From the NCBI RefSeq assembly GCF_026967475.1, contig NZ_CP114058.1, forward strand, positions 2,418,001-2,482,000: a stretch of DNA of 64,000 bases. Direction: 5' to 3'. The notes beneath the pieces are model-generated. The model was given only the letters and a program-made list of their open reading frames with translations, searched no databases and was not told where the DNA came from. Both the position numbers and the translations under genes were made by a program. Below are positions 32,363 to 43,008 of this stretch, one piece after another. Origin of the DNA: Rouxiella chamberiensis (GTDB lineage: Bacteria > Pseudomonadota > Gammaproteobacteria > Enterobacterales > Enterobacteriaceae). Every line of letters starts with the position of its first letter. Within the stretch, counting starts at the first letter, position 1.

Positions 32363-33440
32363 TTAACTTCCCTTCTTGTCCAGCTCGTCCGCATGCTCGG
32401 GCGTAGCCACAAAGCCATTCTTCCTTTCCGTCAACCCGCCTTGTTGCCAATGGCTCGGGATCTTGGTGCCGTTTTCGAAATAATAGCGATATAAATCAAC
32501 CCAGTTGCGGACTATCTCCCACTTGCCTTTATTCACAAAGGCGATAGGGAATTCCCCATTCTTGCCACTACGCCGAGGTAACCTCCGCTTTTAACCACGT
32601 TGTCTTTTTCATGATTCCACATGTGGGGAACAAAGTTGACCTGTGGCCCGTGGCGCACGACATTTTTTTCGATGAAGTCATAAGGTCTGTTGGCATCAAG
32701 TTTTGATACCTCAAGGTTGATCAGATTCTTCACCTTCTCCTCTTCACTTTCATCCGCCACGGGCACATGCCCGCCTTTGCCCCCTTTGTCGAAGCTGATG
32801 ATGTCGTGCATGTCGTAATCGCCCGTATATGGAATTATTTCTTTATTTTCAACAGCCTGCTTATATTGACCAATCTTGGCGTCGTCATCTAAATCCAGTT
32901 CAAACACGGTATCCATTTTGGCTTTGGTGTCATAGATGTATACGCCCGTGATCTTTTGGTCTCTTTGTCCCAACGGCCCACCATGCCAATCAGGCCCTTA
33001 TCTCTCGCCAACTGCAAAATATTGCCGCTTTCTGCCGCGCCATAGGCTTTTTCTACCGAGGCTTTCTTGATGGTTTTCTCGAGGATGTTGTGCCCTTTGG
33101 CGGCAGCGCCCTGATTCAGCGCATCGAGCGTCGGCCCACCGGCAGAACGGAAACTCCCCGCAAAATTACCGGTTCGCGATGCGTTTTCCATCGCCGCCAT
33201 GTGCTGTTCCGTCACGAACTCGATTTTTACCTGATTCGCGGCATTGACCCGGTTGACGATAGCCCTCATTTTCTGTTTGTCCAGATACGTCTCCAGCCGG
33301 TTCTGGCTCTGCTGACTGGCGGACGAATAGCCGGAGGTCTTGGAAGAGTTGGAGGAATCCGTGGAATTTGAAGAGCCGGAAGAGAGCTTACGGTCACCCT
33401 GAGTCAACGGTAAGTTCTGGTAGATTTTTCCTATAGGCAT
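32363..33440 (-). CDS. Putative ExoY/edema-factor-like nucleotidyl cyclase effector, two frameshifts as read
   Basis: Read in three frames and joined, this gives 359 residues. Two missing bases account for the breaks: one A in the minus-strand run opposite 32954-32957, and one G opposite about 32571-32574. Residues 16-50 are Ser/Thr-rich, like secreted-effector leaders. The rest fits the anthrax EF/CyaA/ExoY cyclase plan. AKGHNILEK (K115, K122) has the spacing of the catalytic TKGLNVHGK pair. TGDYDMH (D208, D210) matches TADYDLF with its metal-binding aspartates. VVRHGPQVN (H264, N269) resembles VVNHGTEQDN. AFVNKGKWEIVRNW resembles the EF stretch FIINPEGEFILTKNW. It would make cyclic nucleotides in a target cell. 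No secretion genes are nearby. About 38% G+C at 32821-32940 suggests transfer. The family call is from motif memory, not a search. Confidence 0.6.
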
Positions 33441-33473
33441 AATCCATGTCCAAATTTTATGGTCAGATACGTG

Positions 33474-33479
33474 ATTATA
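33474..33479 (-). promoter_or_regulatory. Candidate -10 box of the cyclase-like gene
   Basis: A perfect TATAAT on the minus strand lies 34 bases upstream of the ATG at 33440. No good -35 is seen at the usual distance. Confidence 0.35.
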
Positions 33480-33594
33480 GGCTTGGTGAATAGGTTGATT
33501 AGGTGGAAAAAAGCCGCCAAGGCGAATGGATAAGGACGCGATGACGGCGATACCTCTCGCAATCTCGAGATTTATTGCAGTGATTACATAAATA

Positions 33595-33612
33595 AAGTGA
33601 TTATTGTCACAC
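33595..33612 (+). promoter_or_regulatory. CRP site upstream of cdd
   Basis: GTGA (33597-33600), six bases, then TCAC (33607-33610) match the CRP consensus core. A second half-match, AGTGATTACAT, lies just upstream. E. coli cdd is controlled by CRP with CytR between tandem CRP sites, so this fits. Confidence 0.65.
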
Positions 33613-33669
33613 TAAACAGGCAAAAAGCCCCTTAGAATAGCCTGCCACAACGTTTTCAAGGATGTCTCC

Positions 33670-34566
33670 ATGCACACTCGTTTTATCGATGCTTTCGCCG
33701 GCCTGACCGCTTCACTGCAATCTGCCCTTGAGCCGATACTCCGCCATGATGACTTCCCCGCGATGCTCACAGCCACTCAGGTCGAGTCGATAAAGACCCT
33801 GACAGGACTGGACGACGCCGCGCTGGCCTTTGCGTTACTGCCCCTCGCCGCCGCCTGCTCCGTCGCACCCATTTCAAGATTTTATGTCGGTGCCGTGGCT
33901 CGCGGCGTTAGCGGCAATCTTTATTTCGGTGCCAATATGGAGTTTCGCGGCGCATCGATGCAACAGACGGTTCACGCCGAACAATCGGCGGTGACGCACG
34001 CCTGGATGCGGGGCGAAGCGCGCCTTGCCTCAATCACGGTCAACTACACGCCGTGTGGCCACTGTCGACAGTTTATGAATGAATTGAATAGCGGTACCGA
34101 GTTGGCTATCCACTTGCCGGACAGAGCGGTCGCCAGTTTGGGGGACTACCTTCCCTACTCCTTCGGACCTCGTGATTTGGACATCGCGACGCTGCTGATG
34201 GACGACGTCGATCACGGCTATTCGCTTCCGGCCGACACGCCACATCACGACGAACTGGCGCAGCAGGCGCTGATTGCCTGCAACCAAAGCCATGCTCCCT
34301 ACAGCCAGTCTCACAGCGGTATTGCGCTGGAAAGCGGAAACGGCAAGCTGTTTACCGGCCGCTACGCCGAAAACGCCGCGTTCAACCCGAGCCTGCCGCC
34401 TTTGCAGGCGGCGCTGGTGGTGTTGAATCTTGCCGGAGAAGACTGCCTGAAGATTACCCGGGCGGTGCTGGTCGAGCGTCAGGATCCGCTGGTCAGTCAG
34501 TATGACGCCACACGCGCCACGCTCGCCGCGCTTGGCTGTCTGGCACTGGATCACATCCCTCTTTAA
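33670..34566 (+). CDS. cdd: Cytidine deaminase
   Basis: Cdd hydrolyses cytidine and deoxycytidine to uridine and deoxyuridine in pyrimidine salvage. The 298 residues form the two-domain E. coli-type enzyme. Zinc and catalytic residues are H102 and E104 (TVHAEQS) and C129 and C132 (PCGHC), at the same numbers as in E. coli. The substrate-site segment FGANMEF is present. GGATGT serves as a weak Shine-Dalgarno sequence. CRP-type control DNA lies about 60 bases upstream. In E. coli cdd is followed by sanA; here maeA is inserted between them. Confidence 0.97.
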   Translation: MHTRFIDAFAGLTASLQSALEPILRHDDFPAMLTATQVESIKTLTGLDDAALAFALLPLAAACSVAPISRFYVGAVARGVSGNLYFGANMEFRGASMQQTVHAEQSAVTHAWMRGEARLASITVNYTPCGHCRQFMNELNSGTELAIHLPDRAVASLGDYLPYSFGPRDLDIATLLMDDVDHGYSLPADTPHHDELAQQALIACNQSHAPYSQSHSGIALESGNGKLFTGRYAENAAFNPSLPPLQAALVVLNLAGEDCLKITRAVLVERQDPLVSQYDATRATLAALGCLALDHIPL

Positions 34567-34576
34567 TCGACCCGAA

Positions 34577-34597
34577 CAGGCCATCGCGGATGGCCTG
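34577..34597. terminator. Hairpin after cdd
   Basis: A perfect 9-bp stem (CAGGCCATC / GATGGCCTG) with a GCG loop starts 10 bases after the cdd stop. No T-run follows, so it may stabilise the 3-prime end rather than terminate. Confidence 0.4.
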
Positions 34598-34778
34598 CTC
34601 CGCGGTTCTCTTCAACAAAGCATCAACTGCCCGCTTCCCGACAGGGAAACCATTGAGTTGCGCCTTTCTCCTCTGCTAAAGTCCTTGGGTCACACAGGCC
34701 ATTATAAAATCGATGTGATCATCTACACTTATTCACTTTGCCTTTTCTGCCCTTTCCGAGACCTGAAGAGTAAAATCA

Positions 34779-36476
34779 ATGGAACTAGAATACGAAAGTA
34801 AACGCCCGCTTTATATTCCGCATGCAGGCCCTATCCTGCTTGAATTCCCCTTATTGAACAAAGGCAGCGCCTTTAGCCAGGAAGAGCGCGCCAACTTCAA
34901 CCTGCACGGCCTGCTACCGGAAACGGTTGAAACTATTGAAGAACAGGCCGCGCGCGCCTATCGTCAATTTCAGGATTTCAAAACCGATATCGATAAACAC
35001 ATTTATCTGCGCAATATTCAGGACACCAACGAAACGCTGTTTTATCGGTTGATTGACGAGCATCTAAGCGAAATGATGCCGGTCATCTATACGCCGACGG
35101 TCGGCGAAGCCTGCGAGCATTTCTCTGAAATCTATCGTCGCGCACGTGGACTGTTTATCTCCTATCCGAATCGCGAACACATCGATGACATGCTGCAAAA
35201 TGCCACCAAACAGCACGTTAAAGTTATCGTGGTGACAGACGGCGAACGTATTCTCGGCCTCGGCGATCAGGGCATCGGCGGAATGGGTATTCCTATCGGT
35301 AAACTTTCCCTTTATACCGCCTGTGGCGGCATCAGTCCGGCCTACACGCTGCCGGTCGTACTCGACGCCGGTACCAACAATCCGCAACTGCTCAACGACC
35401 CGCTGTACATGGGGTGGCGTCATCCGCGTATTACGGGCGATGAATACTATGCGTTCGTCGATCAGTTCATCGAGGCGGTCAAGGTCCGTTTCCCGAACGT
35501 GCTGCTGCAATTCGAAGACTTCGCCCAGAAGAATGCCATGCCGTTGCTCAACCGCTATCGTGAGGAGCTGTGCTGCTTCAATGACGATATCCAGGGCACC
35601 GCTTCCGTCACCGTAGGCAGTCTGCTGGCCGCCAGCCACGCCGCAGGTAGCCGCCTGCGCGATCAGACTGTAACCTTCCTCGGAGCCGGTTCTGCGGGCT
35701 GCGGCATTGCCGAGCAAATCATTGCGCAGATGAAATCGGAAGGATTGAGCGAAGACGAGGCCCGTTCACGCATCTTTATGGTCGACCGTTTTGGTCTGCT
35801 GACCGACAAACTGACCAACCTGCTGGATTTCCAGAGCAAACTGGTGCAGAAGAGTGACAACTTGCAGGGCTGGGACGTCAACACAGACAACATTTCGCTG
35901 CTGGAAGTGGTGCGCCACGCCAAGCCGACCGTCCTGATTGGTGTTTCCGGTCAGCCGGGCCTGTTTACGGAAGAGATCATCCGCGAGATGTACAAGCACT
36001 GCGAACGTCCTATCGTGATGCCGCTGTCGAACCCGACCTCGCGCGTGGAGGCGCATCCGGCCGACATCATCAGCTGGACCGACGGTGCAGCGCTGGTCGC
36101 GACCGGCAGTCCTTTCGCGCCGGTGAGCTACAAAGACAAGGTCTACCCGATCGCACAGTGCAATAACTCCTATATCTTCCCTGGCATCGGCCTTGCCGTG
36201 ATAGCCTCGGGGGCCAGGCAGGTGACCGACGGCATGCTGATGGCCGCCAGTCGCGCACTCGCCGAATGCTCACCGCTCGCCACCGACGGCGTAGGCTCCC
36301 TGCTGCCCGATGTAAACGATATTCAGGGCGTTTCGAAATGCATCGCAATGGAAGTGGGCAAAGCCGCGCAAATCGAAGGCGTTGCACAGGTCACCACCGA
36401 AGAAGCGCTGTCGAAAGCCATCGAACACAACTTCTGGGCGCCGCAATACCGTAGCTATAAGCGCACCTCGTTCTAA
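34779..36476 (+). CDS. maeA: NAD-dependent malic enzyme
   Basis: MaeA oxidatively decarboxylates malate to pyruvate with NAD and is active in gluconeogenic growth. The 565 residues match E. coli MaeA (SfcA). Marks are [48 protein letters not shown], the metal site [16 protein letters not shown], and the NAD-binding [13 protein letters not shown] near 300. The start is ATG 34779. No Shine-Dalgarno sequence stands out. E. coli has maeA at a different locus. Confidence 0.96.
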   Translation: MELEYESKRPLYIPHAGPILLEFPLLNKGSAFSQEERANFNLHGLLPETVETIEEQAARAYRQFQDFKTDIDKHIYLRNIQDTNETLFYRLIDEHLSEMMPVIYTPTVGEACEHFSEIYRRARGLFISYPNREHIDDMLQNATKQHVKVIVVTDGERILGLGDQGIGGMGIPIGKLSLYTACGGISPAYTLPVVLDAGTNNPQLLNDPLYMGWRHPRITGDEYYAFVDQFIEAVKVRFPNVLLQFEDFAQKNAMPLLNRYREELCCFNDDIQGTASVTVGSLLAASHAAGSRLRDQTVTFLGAGSAGCGIAEQIIAQMKSEGLSEDEARSRIFMVDRFGLLTDKLTNLLDFQSKLVQKSDNLQGWDVNTDNISLLEVVRHAKPTVLIGVSGQPGLFTEEIIREMYKHCERPIVMPLSNPTSRVEAHPADIISWTDGAALVATGSPFAPVSYKDKVYPIAQCNNSYIFPGIGLAVIASGARQVTDGMLMAASRALAECSPLATDGVGSLLPDVNDIQGVSKCIAMEVGKAAQIEGVAQVTTEEALSKAIEHNFWAPQYRSYKRTSF

Positions 36477-36512
36477 CTCGTCATTCCGGGCGCTGCCGCG
36501 CCCTTGATGTTG

Positions 36513-36590
36513 TTTAAGTGAGTGAGCTTATATTGGTAAGTGATTCGGGTGAGTCAGTGCAGTCAACGCAGTCATCACGTCAACGACGCC
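36513..36590. repeat. Degenerate ERIC-like remnant
   Basis: The stretch GTGAGTGAGCTTATATTGGT and the following AAGTGATTCGGGTGAG..CAGTCAACGCA resemble the right two-thirds of the ERIC core (GAGCTTACATAAGTAAGTG.. GGGTGAG..GCCAACGCA). The left arm and the terminal repeats are missing. It lies between maeA and sanA. Confidence 0.5.
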
Positions 36591-36699
36591 GGATTTAGCT
36601 GAAAAATACAGCGGACGTGCCGCATTAAGTCCCATTTTATTGCGTCAGCCCCGCAGGTAAAGTAGCCTTGAATCTTCTGTAACTCTTCTGTGACTTTAA

Positions 36700-37530
<831 letters not shown>

Positions 37531-37537
37531 CGGGCAT

Positions 37538-37568
37538 AAAAAAAGCAGAGTACAATCCTGTACTCTGC
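37538..37568 (-). terminator. Terminator of the mgl operon
   Basis: A 10-bp stem, GCAGAGTACA 37545-37554 and TGTACTCTGC 37559-37568, has a 4-base loop. Read on the minus strand it is followed by seven T. It lies 79 bases after the mglC stop and may weakly serve sanA from the other side. Confidence 0.9.
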
Positions 37569-37646
37569 ATAAAGGGCTTCTGCTGACTCATCGCGCCGGA
37601 AACTGCACTTCCGTGACGTTGAGCGTGGCTATCGATAAGTTTTAAC

Positions 37647-38657
37647 TTACTTCTTCTTGGCGTACTTAAGTGAATCGAGCGCAACGGCGAAGATGATGAT
37701 CCCGCCCTTGATGATGTATTGCCAGTAAGGGTTCACACCGATATAGGTCAGACCGTAGTTGATGACCGTAAATATCAGTACCCCCGTTACGACGCCTGCT
37801 ACCGACCCCACGCCTCCCGCGAACGACACGCCACCGACCACACAGGCCGCGATGGCATCGAGCTCATACATGAAGCCGAGGTTGTTGGTGGCGCTGCCGA
37901 TACGTCCGGCTTCAAGCAGGCCGCCGAAAGCATAGAACACACCGGACAGGGCATAAATCATGATCAGGTTGAGCGGAACGTTGACCCCCGAAACCTTCGC
38001 CGCTTCCGGGTTGCCGCCGATGGCAAAGATATTTTTGCCGAAGCGGGTTTTATTCCACAACACCCAGACGAAGGCGATGGCAATAATCGCGTAGAAGGTA
38101 ATATAGGAAAGCTTCAAGCCGCCGACGTTGATAAAGCCCTGCGCGAAATGCGAGAAATTAGAGTCAAATCCGGCAATGGGCGAAGCTCCCACGAAGTCGT
38201 AATACAGCGAGTTTATCCCGTAAACGATAATCATCGTGCCGAGCGTGGTAATAAACGGCGTCACGTTGAGATAGGCGATAATAATCCCGTTAATCAGGCC
38301 GATAATGGCACCGATTAAACATACGGCCAGAATCACCAGCGGGATTGGCACAACCTCAAGATGCGGGAAGACCTTGTTGACGTTGTCCATTCCCTGCAAC
38401 ATGGTCGCTGCCACTACTGCCGCAAGCCCTACCTGACGCCCTGCGGACAGGTCGGTACCCTGCGTGACAATGAGTCCGGCCACACCCAGCGCAATAATTA
38501 CGCGCACGGAAGACTGGGTTAAAATATTACCCAGGTTAATCAAGCTCAGGAATGTCGGATCCTGGAAGATAATAATCGCCAGCAACACAAACAGCACCAC
38601 ATAAATCCCGCCCTCTTTGAAATAAGTGAGCAGGCTTTTCTTATTTAATGCTTTCAT
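37647..38657 (-). CDS. mglC: MglC, galactose/methyl-galactoside ABC permease
   Basis: MglC is the inner-membrane permease of the beta-methylgalactoside importer, 336 residues long. It has the RbsC-like pattern of eight to ten helices, with conserved GLIVTQGTDLSAGRQVGLAAVVAATMLQ and NKTRFGKNIFAIGGNPEAAKVSGVNV (EAA-like loop). It is the last gene of mglBAC, 17 bases after mglA, and is followed by a strong terminator. Confidence 0.97.
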   Translation of the reverse strand: MKALNKKSLLTYFKEGGIYVVLFVLLAIIIFQDPTFLSLINLGNILTQSSVRVIIALGVAGLIVTQGTDLSAGRQVGLAAVVAATMLQGMDNVNKVFPHLEVVPIPLVILAVCLIGAIIGLINGIIIAYLNVTPFITTLGTMIIVYGINSLYYDFVGASPIAGFDSNFSHFAQGFINVGGLKLSYITFYAIIAIAFVWVLWNKTRFGKNIFAIGGNPEAAKVSGVNVPLNLIMIYALSGVFYAFGGLLEAGRIGSATNNLGFMYELDAIAACVVGGVSFAGGVGSVAGVVTGVLIFTVINYGLTYIGVNPYWQYIIKGGIIIFAVALDSLKYAKKK

Positions 38658-38674
38658 AATAAGAACCCTTAAAA

Positions 38675-40195
38675 TTAGAGGTGCAAAGAGGCAAGGCGTA
38701 ATATTTCATTCTGCGAGGTCGTTTTGGTTTCAACGATCCCGGCAACCTGTCCATTGCTCATGACTAAAATTCTGTCAGTAATTCCCAGCAGCTCGGGCAT
38801 TTCGGAAGAGATAATAATGATCCCTTTCTCTTTCTTCGCCAGTTCTGTCATCAACTGATAGATTTCAAATTTCGCGCCAACATCGATACCGCGTGTCGGC
38901 TCGTCCAGCATTAATATTTCGGGCTGGGTCAGCAGCCAACGGCCGATAATGACCTTTTGCTGATTACCGCCTGACAATGAACCAATACTGGTGTGGTGCC
39001 CCGGTGTTTTCACCCGCATTGAATCGATAACCCATTGGGTATCACTTTTCATGCGGTTATTATCCAGCAGGCCGATTTTATTTTTATAGCTGCGAATATT
39101 GGAAATAAGCGAATTGAAGCCGATATCCAGATAGGCATAAATACCGGTTGCCCGCCGCTCTTCCGTCACCAGTGCAAAACCGTGGTTAATGGCTTCGTTG
39201 GCGCTGTGATTATTTATTTTCTTGCCATGCAGTTTGATGGTGCCCTGCACTTTTTCGCGAATACCAAACAGCGTTTCGACGATATCGGTACGTTTGGCGC
39301 CCACCAGCCCGGCAATGCCGAGAATCTCGCCTTTGTGCAAATCAAACGACACATCGCGAATGGAAGGCTGGCGCAAAGACGTCAGATTGCGTACTTCGAG
39401 AATCACTTCACCCGGCGTATTCAGGCGATCCGGGAAACGCTGGCTTAACGAACGGCCCACCATCATCGAGATGATTTTGTCCATGTCCAGCCCTTCAAGC
39501 GGCTGGGTCACAATCCACTGTCCGTCGCGCAGTATCGTGATTTCGTCACACAGCTGGAATATCTCTTCCATCTTATGGGAAATATAGACAATGCCGCAGC
39601 CGCGCTCCTTTAATTTACGAATAATCGTGAACAGATGATTAACCTCTTTCTCGGTAAGAGACGAGGTCGGTTCATCCATAATCACAATTTTTGCGTTGTA
39701 GGAGAAAGCCTTGGCAATTTCAATCATCTGCATTTGCGAGACGGAAAGCTTGCCGACTTTTTCACGGGGATCGATATCGATATCAAGCTCATCAAAGATA
39801 GCTTTGGTGTCCTGATACATTTTGTCCTGATCGACAAAGAAACCTTTGGTCGGATAACGCCCCAACCACATGTTGTCCATCACGGTACGTTGCAACACCA
39901 GATTCAATTCCTGGTGAACCATCGAAACGCCCTGTTCCAGCGCCTCTTTGGAGCTTTTAAAATTAACTTCCTTACCCTGAAAAAGAATCGTCCCCGAGTC
40001 TTTACTGTAAATACCAAACAGGCATTTTAATAATGTCGATTTACCGGCCCCGTTTTCTCCCATCAAGGCATGGATAGAATGCGGACGCACTTTTAAATTC
40101 ACATTGTCTAACGCCTTTACGCCCGGAAACGATTTATTAATACCGCTCATTTCCAGCAGCCACTCGCGGGGCTGTTCCGTACCAAGATCGGCCAT
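38675..40195 (-). CDS. mglA: MglA, galactose/methyl-galactoside ABC ATPase
   Basis: MglA is the double ATPase subunit, 506 residues. The first nucleotide domain has Walker [10 protein letters not shown] at 46-54 and Walker [16 protein letters not shown]. The second has the usual degenerate Walker A (GLVGAKRTD) but an intact signature [16 protein letters not shown] and [19 protein letters not shown]. It lies 215 bases after mglB, with a hairpin between them. Confidence 0.97.
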   Translation of the reverse strand: MADLGTEQPREWLLEMSGINKSFPGVKALDNVNLKVRPHSIHALMGENGAGKSTLLKCLFGIYSKDSGTILFQGKEVNFKSSKEALEQGVSMVHQELNLVLQRTVMDNMWLGRYPTKGFFVDQDKMYQDTKAIFDELDIDIDPREKVGKLSVSQMQMIEIAKAFSYNAKIVIMDEPTSSLTEKEVNHLFTIIRKLKERGCGIVYISHKMEEIFQLCDEITILRDGQWIVTQPLEGLDMDKIISMMVGRSLSQRFPDRLNTPGEVILEVRNLTSLRQPSIRDVSFDLHKGEILGIAGLVGAKRTDIVETLFGIREKVQGTIKLHGKKINNHSANEAINHGFALVTEERRATGIYAYLDIGFNSLISNIRSYKNKIGLLDNNRMKSDTQWVIDSMRVKTPGHHTSIGSLSGGNQQKVIIGRWLLTQPEILMLDEPTRGIDVGAKFEIYQLMTELAKKEKGIIIISSEMPELLGITDRILVMSNGQVAGIVETKTTSQNEILRLASLHL

Positions 40196-40237
40196 AGCGC
40201 TACCTAATTAAATGAAATCTGGCTAATGATTAAAATC

Positions 40238-40262
40238 GCCGGCCAGAACGTTCCTGACCGGC
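40238..40262 (-). promoter_or_regulatory. mglB-mglA intercistronic hairpin
   Basis: A 9-bp GC-rich stem (40238-40246 with 40254-40262, one G-T pair) with a 7-base loop sits between the mglB stop and the mglA start. On the minus strand it is followed by GATTTTAAT. Such hairpins in sugar-importer operons protect the binding-protein mRNA or lower downstream expression, so mglB would be expressed above mglAC. Confidence 0.6.
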
Positions 40263-40410
40263 TGACCTAAGCGACATAACGCAGAGTCTTTATTACTTAA
40301 AGTTTTGCTTAAAACATGCCACTGCTTTAGCTTATTAGCCGTTTGACTTTTTTCTTTAAATATAAAGGTCGAAACTTAATAACTTTTACAGCGTTCGGTA
40401 CTCCAAAACA

Positions 40411-41409
40411 TTATTTCACGTAGTCGGACAAGTTGTCTTTATCGACCGGCTTATAGGCAACGCGTACGACTTTATCAACCACTTTCCACTGGGTTCCGTC
40501 TGCCGCCGGTTTGCCTTCGGCAAGATTTTTCGCCAGATCAAAGGTCGCTTTCGCCTGATTTTCCGCATCGTTCAATACGGTACCGGCCATCGCACCGGAT
40601 TTCACCAGCGCCAGCGCTTCTGACAGGGCATCGATACCGAATACCGGAATCGCCGTTTTGTTGTGGGCTTTCAGGGCTTCAATGGCTCCCATCGCCATGG
40701 CATCGTTGTTGGCGATAACCACTTCAATCTTGTTGGCGTTGGGGCCGGAGAACCAGGCGTCGGTTTTATCTTTCGCCTGAGCGGTGTCCCACATCGCGGT
40801 ATCAAGTTGCAGCTGCTGGGTCTTGATGCCCTCTTTCTCGTTCAGCGTCTTGATGACATAAGAAGTACGCGCTTCGGCATCAGGGTGACCCGGCTCGCCT
40901 TTCAGCAACACGTACTGGATTACGCCGTCTTTATTGAGGTCCCAGGCCGGATTCGCCTTCCAGTGTTTGCCGATAAGTTCGCCCTGAATGACGCCGGACT
41001 CTTTGGAGTCGGTGCCGACATAATAAACCTTGTCATAGCTGTCCAGCGCCTTGCGGGAAGGTTCTTTGTTGAAGAACACCACAGGGATATCTGCGCCACG
41101 GGCTTTTTCGATAATCACAGGCGCGGCCGCCGGGTCAACGAGGTTAATCGCCAGCGCTTTAACGCCCTTGGCAATCAGCACGTCAACCTGATCGTTCTGC
41201 TTGGACTGGTCGTTTTGCGAGTCATTCATCAACAGCTGAATATTTGGCGCGGCCTTGGCATCTTTTTCGAGGTCTTTACGCAGACCGGACATGAAGTTGT
41301 CATCGTATTTATAGATAGTGACGCCAATGCGCGTGTCGGCAGCGTGTGCGGCAGTGCCAAACATCATGCAGGCAGCCAGAGTCGCCAGGGTGAAAACCTT
41401 CTTATTCAT
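40411..41409 (-). CDS. mglB: MglB, periplasmic galactose/glucose-binding protein
   Basis: MglB is the solute-binding protein for galactose and glucose, and also the galactose chemoreceptor ligand for Trg. The 332 residues begin with a Sec signal cut near residue 23 ([23 protein letters not shown]). Conserved segments are [62 protein letters not shown] and the calcium-site loop [10 protein letters not shown] (DLNKDG). It is the first gene of the operon, driven by the CRP-dependent promoter 230-280 bases upstream. Confidence 0.97.
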   Translation of the reverse strand: MNKKVFTLATLAACMMFGTAAHAADTRIGVTIYKYDDNFMSGLRKDLEKDAKAAPNIQLLMNDSQNDQSKQNDQVDVLIAKGVKALAINLVDPAAAPVIIEKARGADIPVVFFNKEPSRKALDSYDKVYYVGTDSKESGVIQGELIGKHWKANPAWDLNKDGVIQYVLLKGEPGHPDAEARTSYVIKTLNEKEGIKTQQLQLDTAMWDTAQAKDKTDAWFSGPNANKIEVVIANNDAMAMGAIEALKAHNKTAIPVFGIDALSEALALVKSGAMAGTVLNDAENQAKATFDLAKNLAEGKPAADGTQWKVVDKVVRVAYKPVDKDNLSDYVK

Positions 41410-41638
41410 TTGTATCTCCGGTTTTATGTAGGGGGTACTAAGTTGGCATCCGCCGCTCCTGGGGAAAGAGTGACTGGATACCTGCCTTCCTTGACCAGGA
41501 TCTTCCGGAATTGCTTATCATCAATAGTTATTATTTTTGGCTCAATTCATCGTCTGTTTTAAAAACCCTAATCAGACGATGCAATCTCACTGCTGCCGTG
41601 TAGCCAACGGGATGACACATCATGAATCATCCTGAAAA

Positions 41639-41651
41639 CGCCTGAATCATA
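41639..41651 (-). promoter_or_regulatory. mgl promoter (-10) and start point
   Basis: A minus-strand TATGAT at 41651-41646 is positioned so that transcription would begin near 41639. That is 41.5 bases from the centre of the CRP site at 41680.5, the exact geometry of a class II CRP promoter. The leader to mglB would be about 230 bases. The rest of the 309-base galS-mglB gap shows nothing else I can support. Confidence 0.65.
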
Positions 41652-41672
41652 ATCGGTGCCCTGTTAATAAAC

Positions 41673-41688
41673 TGTGAAAGTTCTCACA
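41673..41688 (-). promoter_or_regulatory. CRP site of mglBAC
   Basis: TGTGAAAGTTCTCACA is a perfect TGTGA-N6-TCACA CRP core. Its centre lies 41.5 bases upstream of the inferred mgl start, as in E. coli mgl. Confidence 0.85.
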
Positions 41689-41691
41689 GAT

Positions 41692-41705
41692 TGAAAACGG
41701 TTACA
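41692..41705. promoter_or_regulatory. Gal-type operator near mgl
   Basis: TGAAAACGGTTACA has the central CG and the TGNAA/TTACA arms typical of GalR/GalS operators. It lies directly upstream of the CRP site and 14 bases beyond the galS stop. Confidence 0.5.
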
Positions 41706-41718
41706 TGATAATAAATAC

Positions 41719-42741
41719 TCATTGAGTGACGGGTGCCACACTTTGAAACGGCGCGACTGAATGGCGTTGAACGAGGGTAGGCATAAAGCAGTGGGACACA
41801 CCCGCCGTCAGCTGATTGGCAGCCCCCTGCAAGGCCAGTTCGGTAGCCAGCGTCGCCATTGAAATGATGGGATAACGCACGGTAGTGAGCTTGGGACTGG
41901 TGTAGCGGGCAATGGGAATGTCATCGAAACCAATCAGCGAGAAATCCTGAGGTACGCTGATTCCATTCTCTTTTAGAACCGCAAGCGCCCCGGCCGCCAT
42001 AGAGTCGTTATAGGCAAAGATGGCGCTGAGGTGCAGATTACGGCCAAGCAGTTCGACCATTGCCGCCTCGCCGCCCGCGAGATCGGGTGAACCTACGGCG
42101 TGCCAGCTTTCCGAAGGGAAATGACGTGTCTGCTGCATCGCGGTCAGGTAACCCTCCAGCCGCTGCTGCTGATCGGCGATAGGATGACTGGAACCGATAT
42201 AGCCAATGCGCTGATGTCCCTGCATTATCAGCAATTTAGTGGCCATTTCGGCCCCCACGACATTGTTTAGCGAGACGCAGCGATGCTCGTAACCGGTTAC
42301 CATGCGGTTAATCAATACCATGCCCGGCACCTGGTCCATAAACAGTGCCAGCTCGGCATCGCTCAACGCTTTGGCGTGCACAATCAACGCGTTGCATCGC
42401 TGGCGAATAAGCACTTCAATGGCGTGACGCTCTTTTTCAGCCTGATGATAACTGTTGCCGATCAGCACATATTTGTTGTGCTGCTGGGCAACAGTATCAA
42501 CCGCTTTCACCAGCGCGCCAAAAAAGGGATCAGACACGTCCATGACGACCACGCCAATGGTGTCGCTGCTTTGCGTCGCCAGCGCCTGCGCGTTGGCATT
42601 GGGCCGATAACCCAGCGTCTTGACCGCTTTCAGCACCTGTTCGCGGGCCTGTTCGCTGGCAATGGCCGGATTATTCAGAACGCGGGAGACGGTAGCGACG
42701 GACACGCCGGCGAGTCGGGCGACATCACGAATGGTGACCAT
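41719..42741 (-). CDS. galS: GalS, LacI-family repressor of mgl/gal
   Basis: GalS is the galactose-responsive repressor of mglBAC and galS itself. The 340 residues have an N-terminal LacI HTH ([23 protein letters not shown], 3-25) and hinge, then a periplasmic-binding-protein-like sensor domain with [16 protein letters not shown] and [23 protein letters not shown]. It lies upstream of mglB in the same direction, as in E. coli. A CRP site and a Gal operator lie upstream of its start, consistent with autoregulation. Confidence 0.95.
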   Translation of the reverse strand: MVTIRDVARLAGVSVATVSRVLNNPAIASEQAREQVLKAVKTLGYRPNANAQALATQSSDTIGVVVMDVSDPFFGALVKAVDTVAQQHNKYVLIGNSYHQAEKERHAIEVLIRQRCNALIVHAKALSDAELALFMDQVPGMVLINRMVTGYEHRCVSLNNVVGAEMATKLLIMQGHQRIGYIGSSHPIADQQQRLEGYLTAMQQTRHFPSESWHAVGSPDLAGGEAAMVELLGRNLHLSAIFAYNDSMAAGALAVLKENGISVPQDFSLIGFDDIPIARYTSPKLTTVRYPIISMATLATELALQGAANQLTAGVSHCFMPTLVQRHSVAPFQSVAPVTQ

Positions 42742-42922
42742 AGGCCGCTCCGTGGGTCATCAACAGCGGCCGACAGGAGCAGGAAGAAGAGAGATCCCGG
42801 GGATAAGAGGCGAAGTCTGACAAAGGGAGAAGTACAGTGATCATGGGTGTTTCCTGTTTTTAGTTAAGCGATCGGCTTACTCTGCACGACCGCTATCCTA
42901 AACGCTTTAACGAAGGTTCAGC

Positions 42923-42956
42923 GTGAATCTCGTCACAGCATAGAAAACGTTTACAT
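42923..42956 (-). promoter_or_regulatory. CRP site and Gal operator upstream of galS
   Basis: GTGA-N6-TCAC (42923-42936) is a good CRP core. TAGAAAACGTTTACAT (42941-42956) is a GalR/GalS-type operator. Both lie 180-215 bases before the galS ATG, and together they fit the known CRP-activated, GalS-repressed control of galS. Confidence 0.6.
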
Positions 42957-43008
42957 ACAATTTTTCAACTTTCCCTGAAAAGTCACAGAATGCCTCGGCC
43001 TCGATGCA

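Noticed and set aside
32363..33440. T6SS cargo or toxin-immunity pair as the explanation of the odd gene
   Set aside because: No PAAR, VgrG, Hcp or Rhs sequence and no small immunity gene lies beside it. The motif order fits the EF/ExoY cyclase family better.
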